Source: an uncultured Streptomyces sp. (GTDB taxonomy: Bacteria; Actinomycetota; Actinomycetes; Streptomycetales; Streptomycetaceae). Taken from it: DNA of 11,698 bases. The stretch covers positions 1 to 11,698 of the forward strand of contig CAMLJW010000128.1 of assembly GCA_946480485.1 (NCBI GenBank), given 5' to 3'. Below, in pieces: positions 6,001 through 11,698 of this stretch (position 1 is the first letter of the stretch; every line of letters begins with the position of its first letter). The position numbers and the translations under genes are program-made. Below the pieces are notes generated by a model. The model had not been told where the DNA came from. It made no database searches and worked only from the letters and a program-made list of their open reading frames with translations.

Positions 6001-7128
6001 TCACAACCAGCCGTTGCGCTTGAAGCCGCGGTACAGGGTGAAGCACGCGGTGGCGATCACACCGAGTGCCAAGGGGTAACCGAACCGCCAGCGCAGCTCC
6101 GGCATGAAGTCGAAGTTCATGCCGTAGACACCGCAGACCATCGTCGGCACGGCGATCAACGCCGCCCACGCAGTGATCTTCCGCATGTCCTCGTTCTGCG
6201 CGACGCTGACCTGCGCGAGGTGCGCCTGCAGAATCGAGTTGAGTAGTTCGTCGAACGCGGCTATCTGCTCGGTCGCCCGCAGCAGATGGTCGGAGACGTC
6301 CCGGAAGTACGCCTGTATCTCCGGATCGACCACACGTATCGGCCGCGTGGCGAGATCCATGACCGGGCGGCTCAGGGGGACCGCCGCCCGCTTCAGCTCA
6401 AGGAGTTCACGCTTGAGCTGGTAGATGCGCCCGGGGTCGGCCCGCGCGCCGTTCTCCGCGAACACGTCGGTCTCGACCTGGTCGATGTCCGCCTGCACCA
6501 AGTCGGTGACGTGCAGATAGTCGTCGACCACATGGTCCGCGATCGCGTGCAGTACCGCGGCCGGCCCCTTGGCGAGTTGCCGGGGGTCGGCCTCCAGCTC
6601 CTCGCGCAGCGGGCCCAGCGAACCGTGCGGGCCGTGCCGCACCGTGATGACGAATCCGTGGCCGACGAACACCATGATCTCGCCGGTGTCGACCACCTCG
6701 CTGGTCGCGGTCAGTTCGGTGTGCTCGACGTAGCAGACCGTCTTGAACACCGCGAACAGCGTCTCGCCGTAGCGCTCCAGCTTCGGGCGCTGATGGGCAT
6801 CCACGGCGTCCTCGACCGCCAGTGGGTGCAGGTCGAAGAGCTTGGCGATGCCCGAGAACTCCGCCTCCGTCGGCTCATGCAGCCCGAGCCAGACGAAGCT
6901 CTCGTCGGCCTTGCGGATCCGCTCCACCGTCTCGACGAGATCGCGGCCGCCGGGCACTCTGACGCCGTCCTCGTACGCCACGCAGTTCACCACCGCGGAG
7001 CCCAGCGGGGACCGGGCGGGGTGGCTCAGGTCCACACGGGAACGACGACGTGTCAACCGCGCCACCTTGCGCAGGCCGCCGACCCTGCCCAGGCCCGTGA
7101 CCTTCCGCAGATTCCCTGCCATGGACAT
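6001..7128 (-). CDS. corA: CorA-family magnesium/cobalt transporter
   Basis: A pentameric inner-membrane Mg2+ channel of the CorA/MIT family, 375 aa. Residues 1-40 are a basic leader (LRKVTGLGRVGGLRKVARL). The cytosolic alpha/beta domain follows (about 45-230; VWLGLHEPTEAEF, LFDLHPLAVEDAVDAHQRPKLERYG). Then come the long stalk helix and two C-terminal membrane segments (about 317-334 and 350-367). The signature YGMNFDFMPEL (335-345) at the end of the first segment carries the GMN ion-selectivity motif. The C-terminus is a short basic tail (GFKRNGWL). ATG 7128 is chosen for AAGGAG (7140-7135) with six bases between; a second ATG two codons later is possible. The frame is open upstream to 7356 but that part has no transporter features. 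A good candidate promoter lies about 100 bases upstream. ZntB-type zinc transporters share the motif, but the leader and overall pattern fit CorA. Confidence 0.95.
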   Translation of the reverse strand: MSMAGNLRKVTGLGRVGGLRKVARLTRRRSRVDLSHPARSPLGSAVVNCVAYEDGVRVPGGRDLVETVERIRKADESFVWLGLHEPTEAEFSGIAKLFDLHPLAVEDAVDAHQRPKLERYGETLFAVFKTVCYVEHTELTATSEVVDTGEIMVFVGHGFVITVRHGPHGSLGPLREELEADPRQLAKGPAAVLHAIADHVVDDYLHVTDLVQADIDQVETDVFAENGARADPGRIYQLKRELLELKRAAVPLSRPVMDLATRPIRVVDPEIQAYFRDVSDHLLRATEQIAAFDELLNSILQAHLAQVSVAQNEDMRKITAWAALIAVPTMVCGVYGMNFDFMPELRWRFGYPLALGVIATACFTLYRGFKRNGWL

Positions 7129-7228
7129 CTGGATCTCCTTGTGTGGATCCTCTCGCGCCGCGCTCTGCGCCTTGCCGCGGCCAGTCTGCCAGGAGGCGTC
7201 GGCGGCCGGGCAAGCCTGTGGGAACGGA

Positions 7229-7257
7229 AGATTCCACTCCGAAAATCGGACTTTCAA
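7229..7257 (-). promoter_or_regulatory. Candidate vegetative promoter for corA
   Basis: On the minus strand TTGAAA (7257-7252) is followed after 17 bases by GAATCT (7234-7229), a fair HrdB-type -35/-10 pair. It predicts a transcript start near 7222 and a leader of about 95 bases. CCGA-AAA-TCGG (7239-7249), a small dyad, lies in the spacer. Inference from sequence only. Confidence 0.45.
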
Positions 7258-7421
7258 CGGGTTGTGGCGTTGCGGCATTGCGGGCTTCGCCGGCGGAGGC
7301 ACGGTGGAGAGGGCTGCGGTGGCGCGCCGTGCGCACCGCGTGGACATCGGGCGCACGCGAGGAATGGGGATCGGGAGAGTCGGCCATCGCGAACAAGCCG
7401 GACAACTGGGATGATTGCCGT

Positions 7422-8231
7422 ATGACGCGAACCGACGGGTATCTCCTCGACAACCGGCAGACCGACAACCGGCAGACTGAGGCGGGGCAGCGCTTCGAGG
7501 CCCACGCCACCCTCTTCGACCCCACGACCTTCCGGCACATCGAGCGGTTCGGCATCGGATCCGGCTGGCGCTGCTGGGAGGTCGGTGCGGGCGGCTCGTC
7601 CGTGGTGTCCTGGCTCGCCAAGAAGGTGGGCCCCACCGGACGGGTCGTCGCGACCGACATCGACACCTCGTGGGCGGCCTCGGTCACCCGGCCGCCGGTC
7701 GAGGTGCGCGTACACGACGTGGGCGTGGACGAGCCGCCCGGCGACGGCTTCGACCTCGTGCACGCCCGGCTCGTCCTGGCTCAGGTGCCGGACAGGAAAG
7801 GGGCGTTGCGGTCAATGGCCAAGGCTCTGCGGTCCGGCGGACGGCTCCTGGTCGAGGATGCCGACCCCGCGCTGCAACCGCTCCTCTGCCCCGACGAGTG
7901 CGGCCCCGAGCAGCAGCTGGCCAACGGGCTGCGCCGCGCCGTCTGCACACTGCTCGCCGAGCGTGGCGCCGACCTCGCGTACGGGCGTCGGCTCCCGCGC
8001 CTGCTCCGAGAGGCCGGACTGCGACGGGTCGAGGCCGACGCGTACTTCCCGATCACCTCTCCCGCCTGCGCCGCCCTGGAGTCCGCGACGGTCGGCCAGA
8101 TCCGCGACCAGCTCGTCGCGGCGGGCCTGGTCACGGACCAGGACATCGACCGCCACCTGGCGAACGTGACGGCAGGCATCCTGGATCTGGCGATGGCGCC
8201 ACTGGTCTCGGCGTGGGGGCGCAAGGCGTAA
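7422..8231 (+). CDS. Class I SAM-dependent methyltransferase
   Basis: A 269-aa predicted methyltransferase whose substrate cannot be told. Motif I is WEVGAGGSSVVSWLA (52-66), followed by the acidic strand end VVATDID (75-81) that holds the SAM ribose. FDLVHARLVLAQVPD (110-124) is the motif-IV strand region, and ALRSGGRLLVEDAD (135-148) the motif-V region. The C-terminal 100 residues (RLPRLLREAGLRRVEADAY and so on) form the lid. There is no membrane segment. ATG 7422 lacks a ribosome binding site. TGGGATGAT (7407-7415), an extended -10-like element, places a start point at or near the ATG, so a leaderless message is possible. A perfect 15-bp tandem duplication (7449-7478) gives DNRQTDNRQT near the N-terminus. 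The gene is divergent from corA. Methylation of a small molecule or antibiotic is possible but not shown. Confidence 0.88.
   Translation: MTRTDGYLLDNRQTDNRQTEAGQRFEAHATLFDPTTFRHIERFGIGSGWRCWEVGAGGSSVVSWLAKKVGPTGRVVATDIDTSWAASVTRPPVEVRVHDVGVDEPPGDGFDLVHARLVLAQVPDRKGALRSMAKALRSGGRLLVEDADPALQPLLCPDECGPEQQLANGLRRAVCTLLAERGADLAYGRRLPRLLREAGLRRVEADAYFPITSPACAALESATVGQIRDQLVAAGLVTDQDIDRHLANVTAGILDLAMAPLVSAWGRKA
7449..7478 (+). repeat. 15-bp tandem duplication inside the methyltransferase gene
   Basis: GACAACCGGCAGACC (7449-7463) is repeated as GACAACCGGCAGACT (7464-7478), 14 of 15 identical. It adds five codons in frame (DNRQT twice, residues 10-19), ahead of the SAM fold, so it should be tolerated. 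Confidence 0.85.
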
Positions 8232-8504
8232 TCCGTACGGGAACCAAGGTCATGGCCGAGCGGAGCCTGCGCGAGTCCGCGGTACCGGCGCCGTCACGCA
8301 CCGTTTCTAATCAGCGAGCAGGCAGGAGTGAGTCTTGGACCCATTCCTGGTCACTGCGGACGCGGAACGGTTTCGGGTGTCGTGGTGGCCCGTACTCGCC
8401 GCGTCCGGCGGCACGGATCGTGTCCGTGGTCCGGGGATGCGGGGGGCCTCACGTCCAGGGGCACGCCGGTCGGCCTGGACGGTCCGATGCCCGTGCACAT
8501 CGCC
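8232..8504. other. Stretch without a supported gene, next to decayed TnpB sequence
   Basis: A TTG at 8335 with GGAG six bases upstream opens a 79-codon frame. Its first 35 codons look coding (MDPFLVTADAERFRVSWWPV), after which codon preference is lost. No family is recognised. It may be a gene remnant cut by the adjacent mobile-element debris. Confidence 0.35.
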
Positions 8505-8528
8505 AAGGGCGTGCCGTACCTGGGCGTC

Positions 8529-8558
8529 GCGGTGCTGGGTGTTGCGGTGCTGGGTGTT
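8529..8558. repeat. Perfect 15-bp tandem duplication in the TnpB remnant
   Basis: GCGGTGCTGGGTGTT occurs twice without a gap (8529-8543 and 8544-8558), identical at all 15 positions. In the minus-strand frame it encodes NTQHR twice. Confidence 0.9.
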
Positions 8559-8754
8559 GCCGGAGAGGCCGTAGAAGAACCGGCGCGGCCGACCGGACGG
8601 GTTGCCGTGAGTGTCGAGGCGCCATGCGGCGAGGTGGTCGGCGTTGGTGTCCACGCCGCTCACAGCCATCGGCGAGGGTTTTGAGTGGGGTGGTCCTGGT
8701 GGGTGGGATCTGCCAGGAGGCGTCCGTGTACCAGCGCCCGAGCCCTGTGCCGAT

Positions 8755-8796
8755 GGGGGTCCCGCCCCGCTCGAGCGAAGCCGAGAGTGGGGGAGG
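8755..8796. repeat. Streptomyces-type short palindromic repeat
   Basis: An imperfect hairpin: CCCGCCCC and GCTCG on the left face CGAG and GGGGGAGG on the right around AGCGAAGC, with an inner CTCG/CGAG stem. I recall near-identical GCTCGAGCGAAGCCGAGAG cores in many places in Streptomyces genomes. Here it lies between two conserved blocks of the TnpB remnant, so it probably inserted into it. Confidence 0.6.
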
Positions 8797-8890
8797 ATGC
8801 GGTAGGCCACGGCCCGGTTGGCCTTACGGCGTGGTCGGCTATTGAGCACCTCCTGATTCTGACCCTTCAGTGCCCAGACATACTGAGGGC

Positions 8891-9364
8891 ATGGAGCTGC
8901 ATGGGGACAAGGTCGTACTGCGACCGGTGGCAGGTGGCGATGGGGAGGTTCTTGACGGGATCGTGCGGGAGCCGGAAGTCGCGGCGTGGTGGTCGCCCCC
9001 GGATGACTTTGAGGGCATGCTCGCCGTCGTCTTCGAGGGCGAGGTCATCGGGGCGGTCCAGTTCGAGGAAGAGACCGACCTCGAGTTCCGCCGCGCCAGC
9101 ATCGATATCTTCCTGACGGCGCGGCAGCACGGGAAGGGACTCGGCACCGACACCGTACGCACCCTGGCCCGGTGGCTGGTGCTCGAACGCGGTCATCACC
9201 GGCTGACCATCGATCCCGCAGCGGCCAACACCGCGGCGATCCGAAGCTACCGCAAGGTCGGATTCAAGCCTGTGGGGATCATGCGGGCCTACTGGCGCGA
9301 CCACCGGACGGGCACCTGGCAGGACGGGCTGCTCATGGACCTGCTGGCTGAGGAGCTGACGTGA
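8891..9364 (+). CDS. GNAT-family N-acetyltransferase, AAC(6')-like
   Basis: Transfers acetyl from acetyl-CoA to an unknown amine. The 157-aa product has the single GNAT fold. The N-terminus is MELHGDKVVLRPV; WWSPPDDF follows at about 34-40. The acetyl-CoA loop is RQHGKGLGTDTVRTLARWL (78-96), the Q/R-x-x-G-x-G/A motif. ANTAAIRSYRKVGFKPVG (112-129) is motif B. The whole resembles aminoglycoside 6'-N-acetyltransferases of the AAC(6')-I group and unassigned relatives. Resistance is possible but cannot be claimed. ATG 8891 is chosen because the family begins MEL-G. It has no usable ribosome binding site, and CATACT (8878-8883) puts a transcription start at the ATG, so a leaderless message is likely. 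GTG 8870 is the alternative. It lies between two decayed mobile elements, which hints at transfer but does not prove it. Confidence 0.9.
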   Translation: MELHGDKVVLRPVAGGDGEVLDGIVREPEVAAWWSPPDDFEGMLAVVFEGEVIGAVQFEEETDLEFRRASIDIFLTARQHGKGLGTDTVRTLARWLVLERGHHRLTIDPAAANTAAIRSYRKVGFKPVGIMRAYWRDHRTGTWQDGLLMDLLAEELT

Positions 9365-9402
9365 CCGGTCGGTACCAGGCTCACCGGGCGTGACGTGATC
9401 CG

Positions 9403-9450
9403 GGCCGCACAAGTTCTTCGGGTGTGAAAACGAAGTGGGCCCGTGCGGCC
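9403..9450. terminator. Nested inverted repeat after the acetyltransferase gene
   Basis: Outer arms GGCCGCAC (9403-9410) and GTGCGGCC (9443-9450) are perfect. Inner arms CTTCG (9416-9420) and CGAAG (9431-9435) are also perfect, around GGTGTGAAAA. It begins 38 bases after the GNAT stop and ends 7 bases before the ATG of the decayed transposase. It may terminate the GNAT transcript or belong to the left end of the insertion sequence. Confidence 0.4.
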
Positions 9451-9457
9451 TTGTCTC

Positions 9458-9952
9458 ATGCTGCCTTTCACCGGCATCTCCCGTGCACATCTCAGCGGTT
9501 TGACCGAAGAGTTGGTCTCCACGTGGCAGGCGCGAGGTGAGTCTGCGCTGCGGGAGCGACGCGGGGGAGACCGTCGGCGTGCCGCTGGGGCCGGACGCAA
9601 GCACGAACTGGTCTTCATCGACCGAATGTTGGTCACACTCGTCCACCTGCGCACCCAGCTCCCGCAACCGCGCTCGCCGAGTTGTACGACGTAGGCCGCT
9701 CCACCGTCACCGAGGCCATCAGTGAGATCCGCCCGCTGCTCGCCGAACGCGGCTTCGCCGTCCCCGACCCGCCCGGCCTGCGGCTGCGGGCCCTGGCCGA
9801 CGTCTTTCCGTTCCGCGGGCGCCGACGCGTCGTACGAGACGTCCGAGACGGGGACGGCCCGCTCCTCCAGACTCGCTTACGCGGCCGCGGAGGGGATCAA
9901 GCTGCGGATCGACGGCACCGAGACCCAGGTCCGCCGCCCAAAGCGACGGCCG
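9458..9952 (+). pseudogene. Decayed IS5-type transposase, 3' end lost
   Basis: Fragments in three frames join into one N-terminal transposase. Frame 1 (9458 to about 9665) reads MLPFTGISRAHLSGLTEELV to FIDRMLVTLVHLRTQLP. Frame 2 (about 9667-9807) reads ALAELYDVGRSTVTEAISEI then LLAERGFAVPD to LADVF, a helix-turn-helix typical of the family. Frame 3 (9878-9952) reads YAAAEGIKLRIDGTETQVRRPK, holding the first DDE aspartate. The first break fits loss of one base near 9667. The second is a 70-base stretch (9808-9877) with no match to the expected protein. After RRPK the rest of the catalytic domain is absent. The element is dead. The family call is from memory of Streptomyces IS5-group transposases with a DDE_Tnp_4 domain. 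Confidence 0.8.
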
Positions 9953-10023
9953 GACGAGCGCAGCGAACCTACGCGCGCGCATGGTGTGTACGGCGCCGGG
10001 GCGGGGCAGCGCCATACGGTTGT

Positions 10024-10058
10024 CCAGTGTCCAGTGCCCAGTGCCCAGTGCCCAGTGA
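10024..10058. repeat. 7-bp tandem repeat CCAGTGC, five copies
   Basis: CCAGTGT, three CCAGTGC and CCAGTGA run without a gap from 10024 to 10058. The array ends 14 bases from the stop codon of the leftward MFS gene, and lies between that gene and the broken transposase. Confidence 0.9.
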
Positions 10059-10072
10059 TCGGCGAGGCCTTC

Positions 10073-11416
10073 TCAGCCGTCGGTGTCACGAGGCCCTTCG
10101 GCTGCTGCACCGCCCGCAACGAACTTGCCGCGGGAGAACAGCGCCAGCGCGCCGAGCGGCAGCAACAGGCAGGCGGCGATGAGATTCAGCCAGCCGTAGC
10201 TCGCCTGCGCAACGATCACGCCCGCAGCAGCGCCGCCGACGCCCGCCGAGGTGTTCATGGTGAGGTCGGACAGCCCCTGTGCGGCGGCGCGGGCCGGCTG
10301 GGGAACCGAGTCCGTGAGGAGCGCGGAGCCCGAGACGAGGCCGGCCGACCAGCCGAGGCCCAGCAGGAAGAGCCCGGCTGCGCTCTGCCCGTGGCTGGCG
10401 CCCGCGGTGCCCGCGACCAGCGCCGCGCAGGCCAGCAGACCCACGGCGAGTCCGATCACCGAGAGCCGCCCGACCCGGTCCGACAGCCGCCCCATGACTG
10501 GCGAGAACGCGTACATGCCCGCGATATGGCCACTGATGACCAGCCCGATCAGGTCGATGCTCGCGCCGTGGTGACCAAGGTCCACCGGCGTCATCGACAT
10601 GACCGAGACCATCGCCGTGTGCGAGACGGCCACCGCCACCAGGGCGAGACGGGCGCGCGGTGAGGCCCGTACGGCGGCCAGCCCGGCCCGGATCGAGCGC
10701 GCGTCGGCCGACTGCTCCTCGACGGGCGCGAGCGCGCGGGCGGTGAGCAGCGGGTCGGGCCGCAGCAGCACCGCGACCAGGAGCGCCGAGACGAGGAAGA
10801 CCCCGGCCGCCCACAGGAAGGGGCCCGCCGCCTCCGGTATACCGAGCCCGGAGACGCTGTGTCCCGCGGGAGCGGCCAGGTTGGGACCGAGCACCGCACC
10901 GATCGTGGTGGCCCACACGACGTTCGAGATGGCACGGGCCCGCCGCTGGGGCTCGGCCAGGTCGGCGGCCGCGAACCGGGCCTGCAGGTTCGCGGACGAG
11001 GCCGCGCCGAACCCCGCCATGCCGAGCAGCAACAGCGGAAAGCTGCCGACGGACGCGGCGATCACGACGAGGCCGGCTCCCACCGCACCCATGAGATACG
11101 CCAGGACGAGACCGGAGCGGCGACCGCGCGCGGTCATCAGGGCGGCCAGCGGCATGGAGAGCACGGCCGTCCCTGTGACGGTCGCGGTGGGCGCGAGCCC
11201 GGCCAGCGACTCGGTGCCGGCCACCTGCTCGGCCAGCACGACGGCGAGCGCGATACCGGTGGCGACGCCCAGCCCGCCGAGGATCTGACTCGCGATGAGC
11301 ACAGCGGATATACGGCGCCGTAGTGCCGGTATCCCGGCCACGTCGACCGGCACGGCGACCTGCCGCTCGACGGAGGTCACCGGGAACACACGGGGGTGGC
11401 GGAACAGGACGCGCAT
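10073..11416 (-). CDS. Major facilitator superfamily transporter
   Basis: An inner-membrane secondary transporter of 447 aa with about 12 predicted membrane helices (near 35-62, 72-95, 102-121, 123-145, 165-185, 197-218, 257-277, 288-308, 317-337, 345-368, 385-404, 408-428). The central cytosolic loop is about 219-256. GRLSDRVGR (309-317) is the MFS motif A form in the loop between helices 8 and 9. The substrate is not evident; the closest general pattern is a drug or metabolite efflux pump of the DHA1 type. ATG 11416 is used, with GAGG about 7 bases upstream, which is weak. GTG at residue 13 is an alternative with no better ribosome binding site. The gene reads the same way as the alkyltransferase end at 11597, 180 bases apart. 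No transcriptional regulator adjoins it in the window. Confidence 0.9.
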   Translation of the reverse strand: MRVLFRHPRVFPVTSVERQVAVPVDVAGIPALRRRISAVLIASQILGGLGVATGIALAVVLAEQVAGTESLAGLAPTATVTGTAVLSMPLAALMTARGRRSGLVLAYLMGAVGAGLVVIAASVGSFPLLLLGMAGFGAASSANLQARFAAADLAEPQRRARAISNVVWATTIGAVLGPNLAAPAGHSVSGLGIPEAAGPFLWAAGVFLVSALLVAVLLRPDPLLTARALAPVEEQSADARSIRAGLAAVRASPRARLALVAVAVSHTAMVSVMSMTPVDLGHHGASIDLIGLVISGHIAGMYAFSPVMGRLSDRVGRLSVIGLAVGLLACAALVAGTAGASHGQSAAGLFLLGLGWSAGLVSGSALLTDSVPQPARAAAQGLSDLTMNTSAGVGGAAAGVIVAQASYGWLNLIAACLLLPLGALALFSRGKFVAGGAAAEGPRDTDG

Positions 11417-11448
11417 GCGTCGGCCTCAGCGGCGAACCGCCCGGTGGC

Positions 11449-11460
11449 GTACGTGCGTAC
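11449..11460. promoter_or_regulatory. Small dyad ahead of the MFS gene
   Basis: GTACG (11449-11453) and CGTAC (11456-11460) flank TG, 32 bases upstream of the MFS start codon. The size and place would suit an operator or part of a leader, but it is short enough to arise by chance. Confidence 0.2.
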
Positions 11461-11596
11461 ACGGGTGCGGGATGTGGTCACCGTCGCAGTCTCCCCCTTC
11501 TCCCGGACTTGGGACAGCCTCAGACGCGGGACAACTCACAACCACGGCTTTCGCCGGACTTGAGGCCTCCCCAGCCCCTTCCGATCCGAGCCCCCT

Positions 11597-11698
11597 TCAG
11601 AACAACGGCTCCGGCAGTACCCCTTCCAGCGCCAGCAGCTTCCGCTTGATCTCCAGGCCGCCGCCGAAACCACCGATGCCGCCGTCGCTCTCGACGAC
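11597..11698 (-). CDS. O6-methylguanine-DNA methyltransferase-like protein, last 33 codons only
   Basis: Reads leftward from the window edge and ends at TGA 11599-11597. The 33 residues VVESDGGIGGFGGGLEIKRK and LLALEGVLPEPLF match the C-terminal end of Ogt/AGT proteins, where (V/I)-x-x-(S/A)-DG-x-x-G-(F/Y)-GGGL-x-K-LL-LE follows the active-site PCHRV. The catalytic cysteine is outside the window. Such proteins repair O6-alkylguanine by irreversible alkyl transfer. The frame has G/C-rich third positions as in neighbouring genes. The call rests on one short signature, so a different protein with the same ending is possible. The gene precedes the MFS gene on the same strand, with no shared job evident. 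Confidence 0.7.
   Translation of the reverse strand, partial: VVESDGGIGGFGGGLEIKRKLLALEGVLPEPLF

Larger units (their letters stand above)
8505..8840 (-). pseudogene. Remnant of a TnpB-related (IS200/IS605-type) gene
   Basis: Three blocks read on the minus strand match the order found in intact Streptomyces TnpB-related proteins, from memory. ANRAVAYRI lies at about 8823-8797, GRWYTDASWQI at 8739-8707, and GVDTNADHLAAWRLDTHGNP to HRDAQVRHAL at 8657-8505. Aspartate of GVDTNADH would be the first RuvC-like catalytic residue. The middle block is in a different frame from the outer two, a palindromic repeat splits blocks one and two, and the sequence stops matching after HRDAQVRHAL, so most of the RuvC domain is missing. 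There is also a 15-bp internal duplication (NTQHRNTQHR). No start codon or full-length frame survives, so no active nuclease is expected. Confidence 0.6.

Noticed and set aside
8335..8574. 79-codon plus-strand frame from TTG 8335 with a ribosome binding site
   Set aside because: Only the first 35 codons look coding; the rest runs antisense into the TnpB remnant. No family known. Noted as a possible remnant only.
8307..8849. 180-codon minus-strand frame as an intact gene
   Set aside because: It contains TnpB-like pieces but also a palindromic repeat and a frame-displaced block, so it is a pseudogene by content and not a working protein.
10086..11462. 458-codon minus-strand frame beside the MFS gene
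   Set aside because: Arg/Pro/Gly-rich shadow of the MFS gene, with no membrane segments or family.
11461..11560. TTGTGA on the minus strand as a -35 for the MFS gene
   Set aside because: No acceptable -10 hexamer at 16-18 bases.

Overview
The window is high-GC actinobacterial DNA, most likely from Streptomyces. The evidence is strong G/C preference at third codon positions, GTG and TTG starts, an XRE/DUF5753-DUF397 regulator pair beside a histidine-kinase-like ATPase, and a short palindromic repeat of a kind I remember from Streptomyces intergenic DNA. No RNA gene or CRISPR array was found. Assignments rest on reading translated sequence and motifs; no database search was run.

Layout, left to right. 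(1) 1-512: C-terminal part of a family 5 (UDGb-type) uracil-DNA glycosylase. (2) 513-813: non-coding, with short direct repeats. (3) 814-3201: a divergent regulatory cluster. Leftward are an ATPase of the RsbW/HATPase_c_2 type and a small uncharacterised protein. Rightward are an XRE/DUF5753 regulator and its directly abutting DUF397 partner. The 186 bp between the two arms carry four dyad symmetries, including a perfect 16-bp palindrome. (4) 3202-3565: non-coding, with an AT-rich 12-bp tandem repeat. (5) 3566-5912: gltD (glutamate synthase small subunit, leftward, no gltB visible) and a divergent two-CBS-domain protein. (6) 5913-8231: corA (leftward) convergent with the CBS gene, and a divergent SAM-dependent methyltransferase. 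(7) 8232-10072: an accessory stretch with a decayed TnpB-related gene, a GNAT acetyltransferase that probably lacks a leader, and a decayed IS5-type transposase. (8) 10073-11698: an MFS transporter, and at the right edge the last 33 codons of an O6-methylguanine-DNA methyltransferase-like protein.

Most of the genes are ordinary chromosomal ones. The XRE-DUF397-ATPase cluster is the part with a plausible shared job: the XRE and DUF397 genes are translationally adjacent and the ATPase arm shares their control region, so autoregulation and partner or sigma-factor control are likely. Region 7 looks like a landing and decay zone for insertion sequences.

Six perfect or near-perfect short tandem or spaced repeats (periods 7, 12, 15, 15, about 16 and 20 bp) lie in or beside non-coding and decayed stretches. 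I see no clearly new multi-gene system. The best candidates for a second look are the operator-rich divergent region and the repeats.
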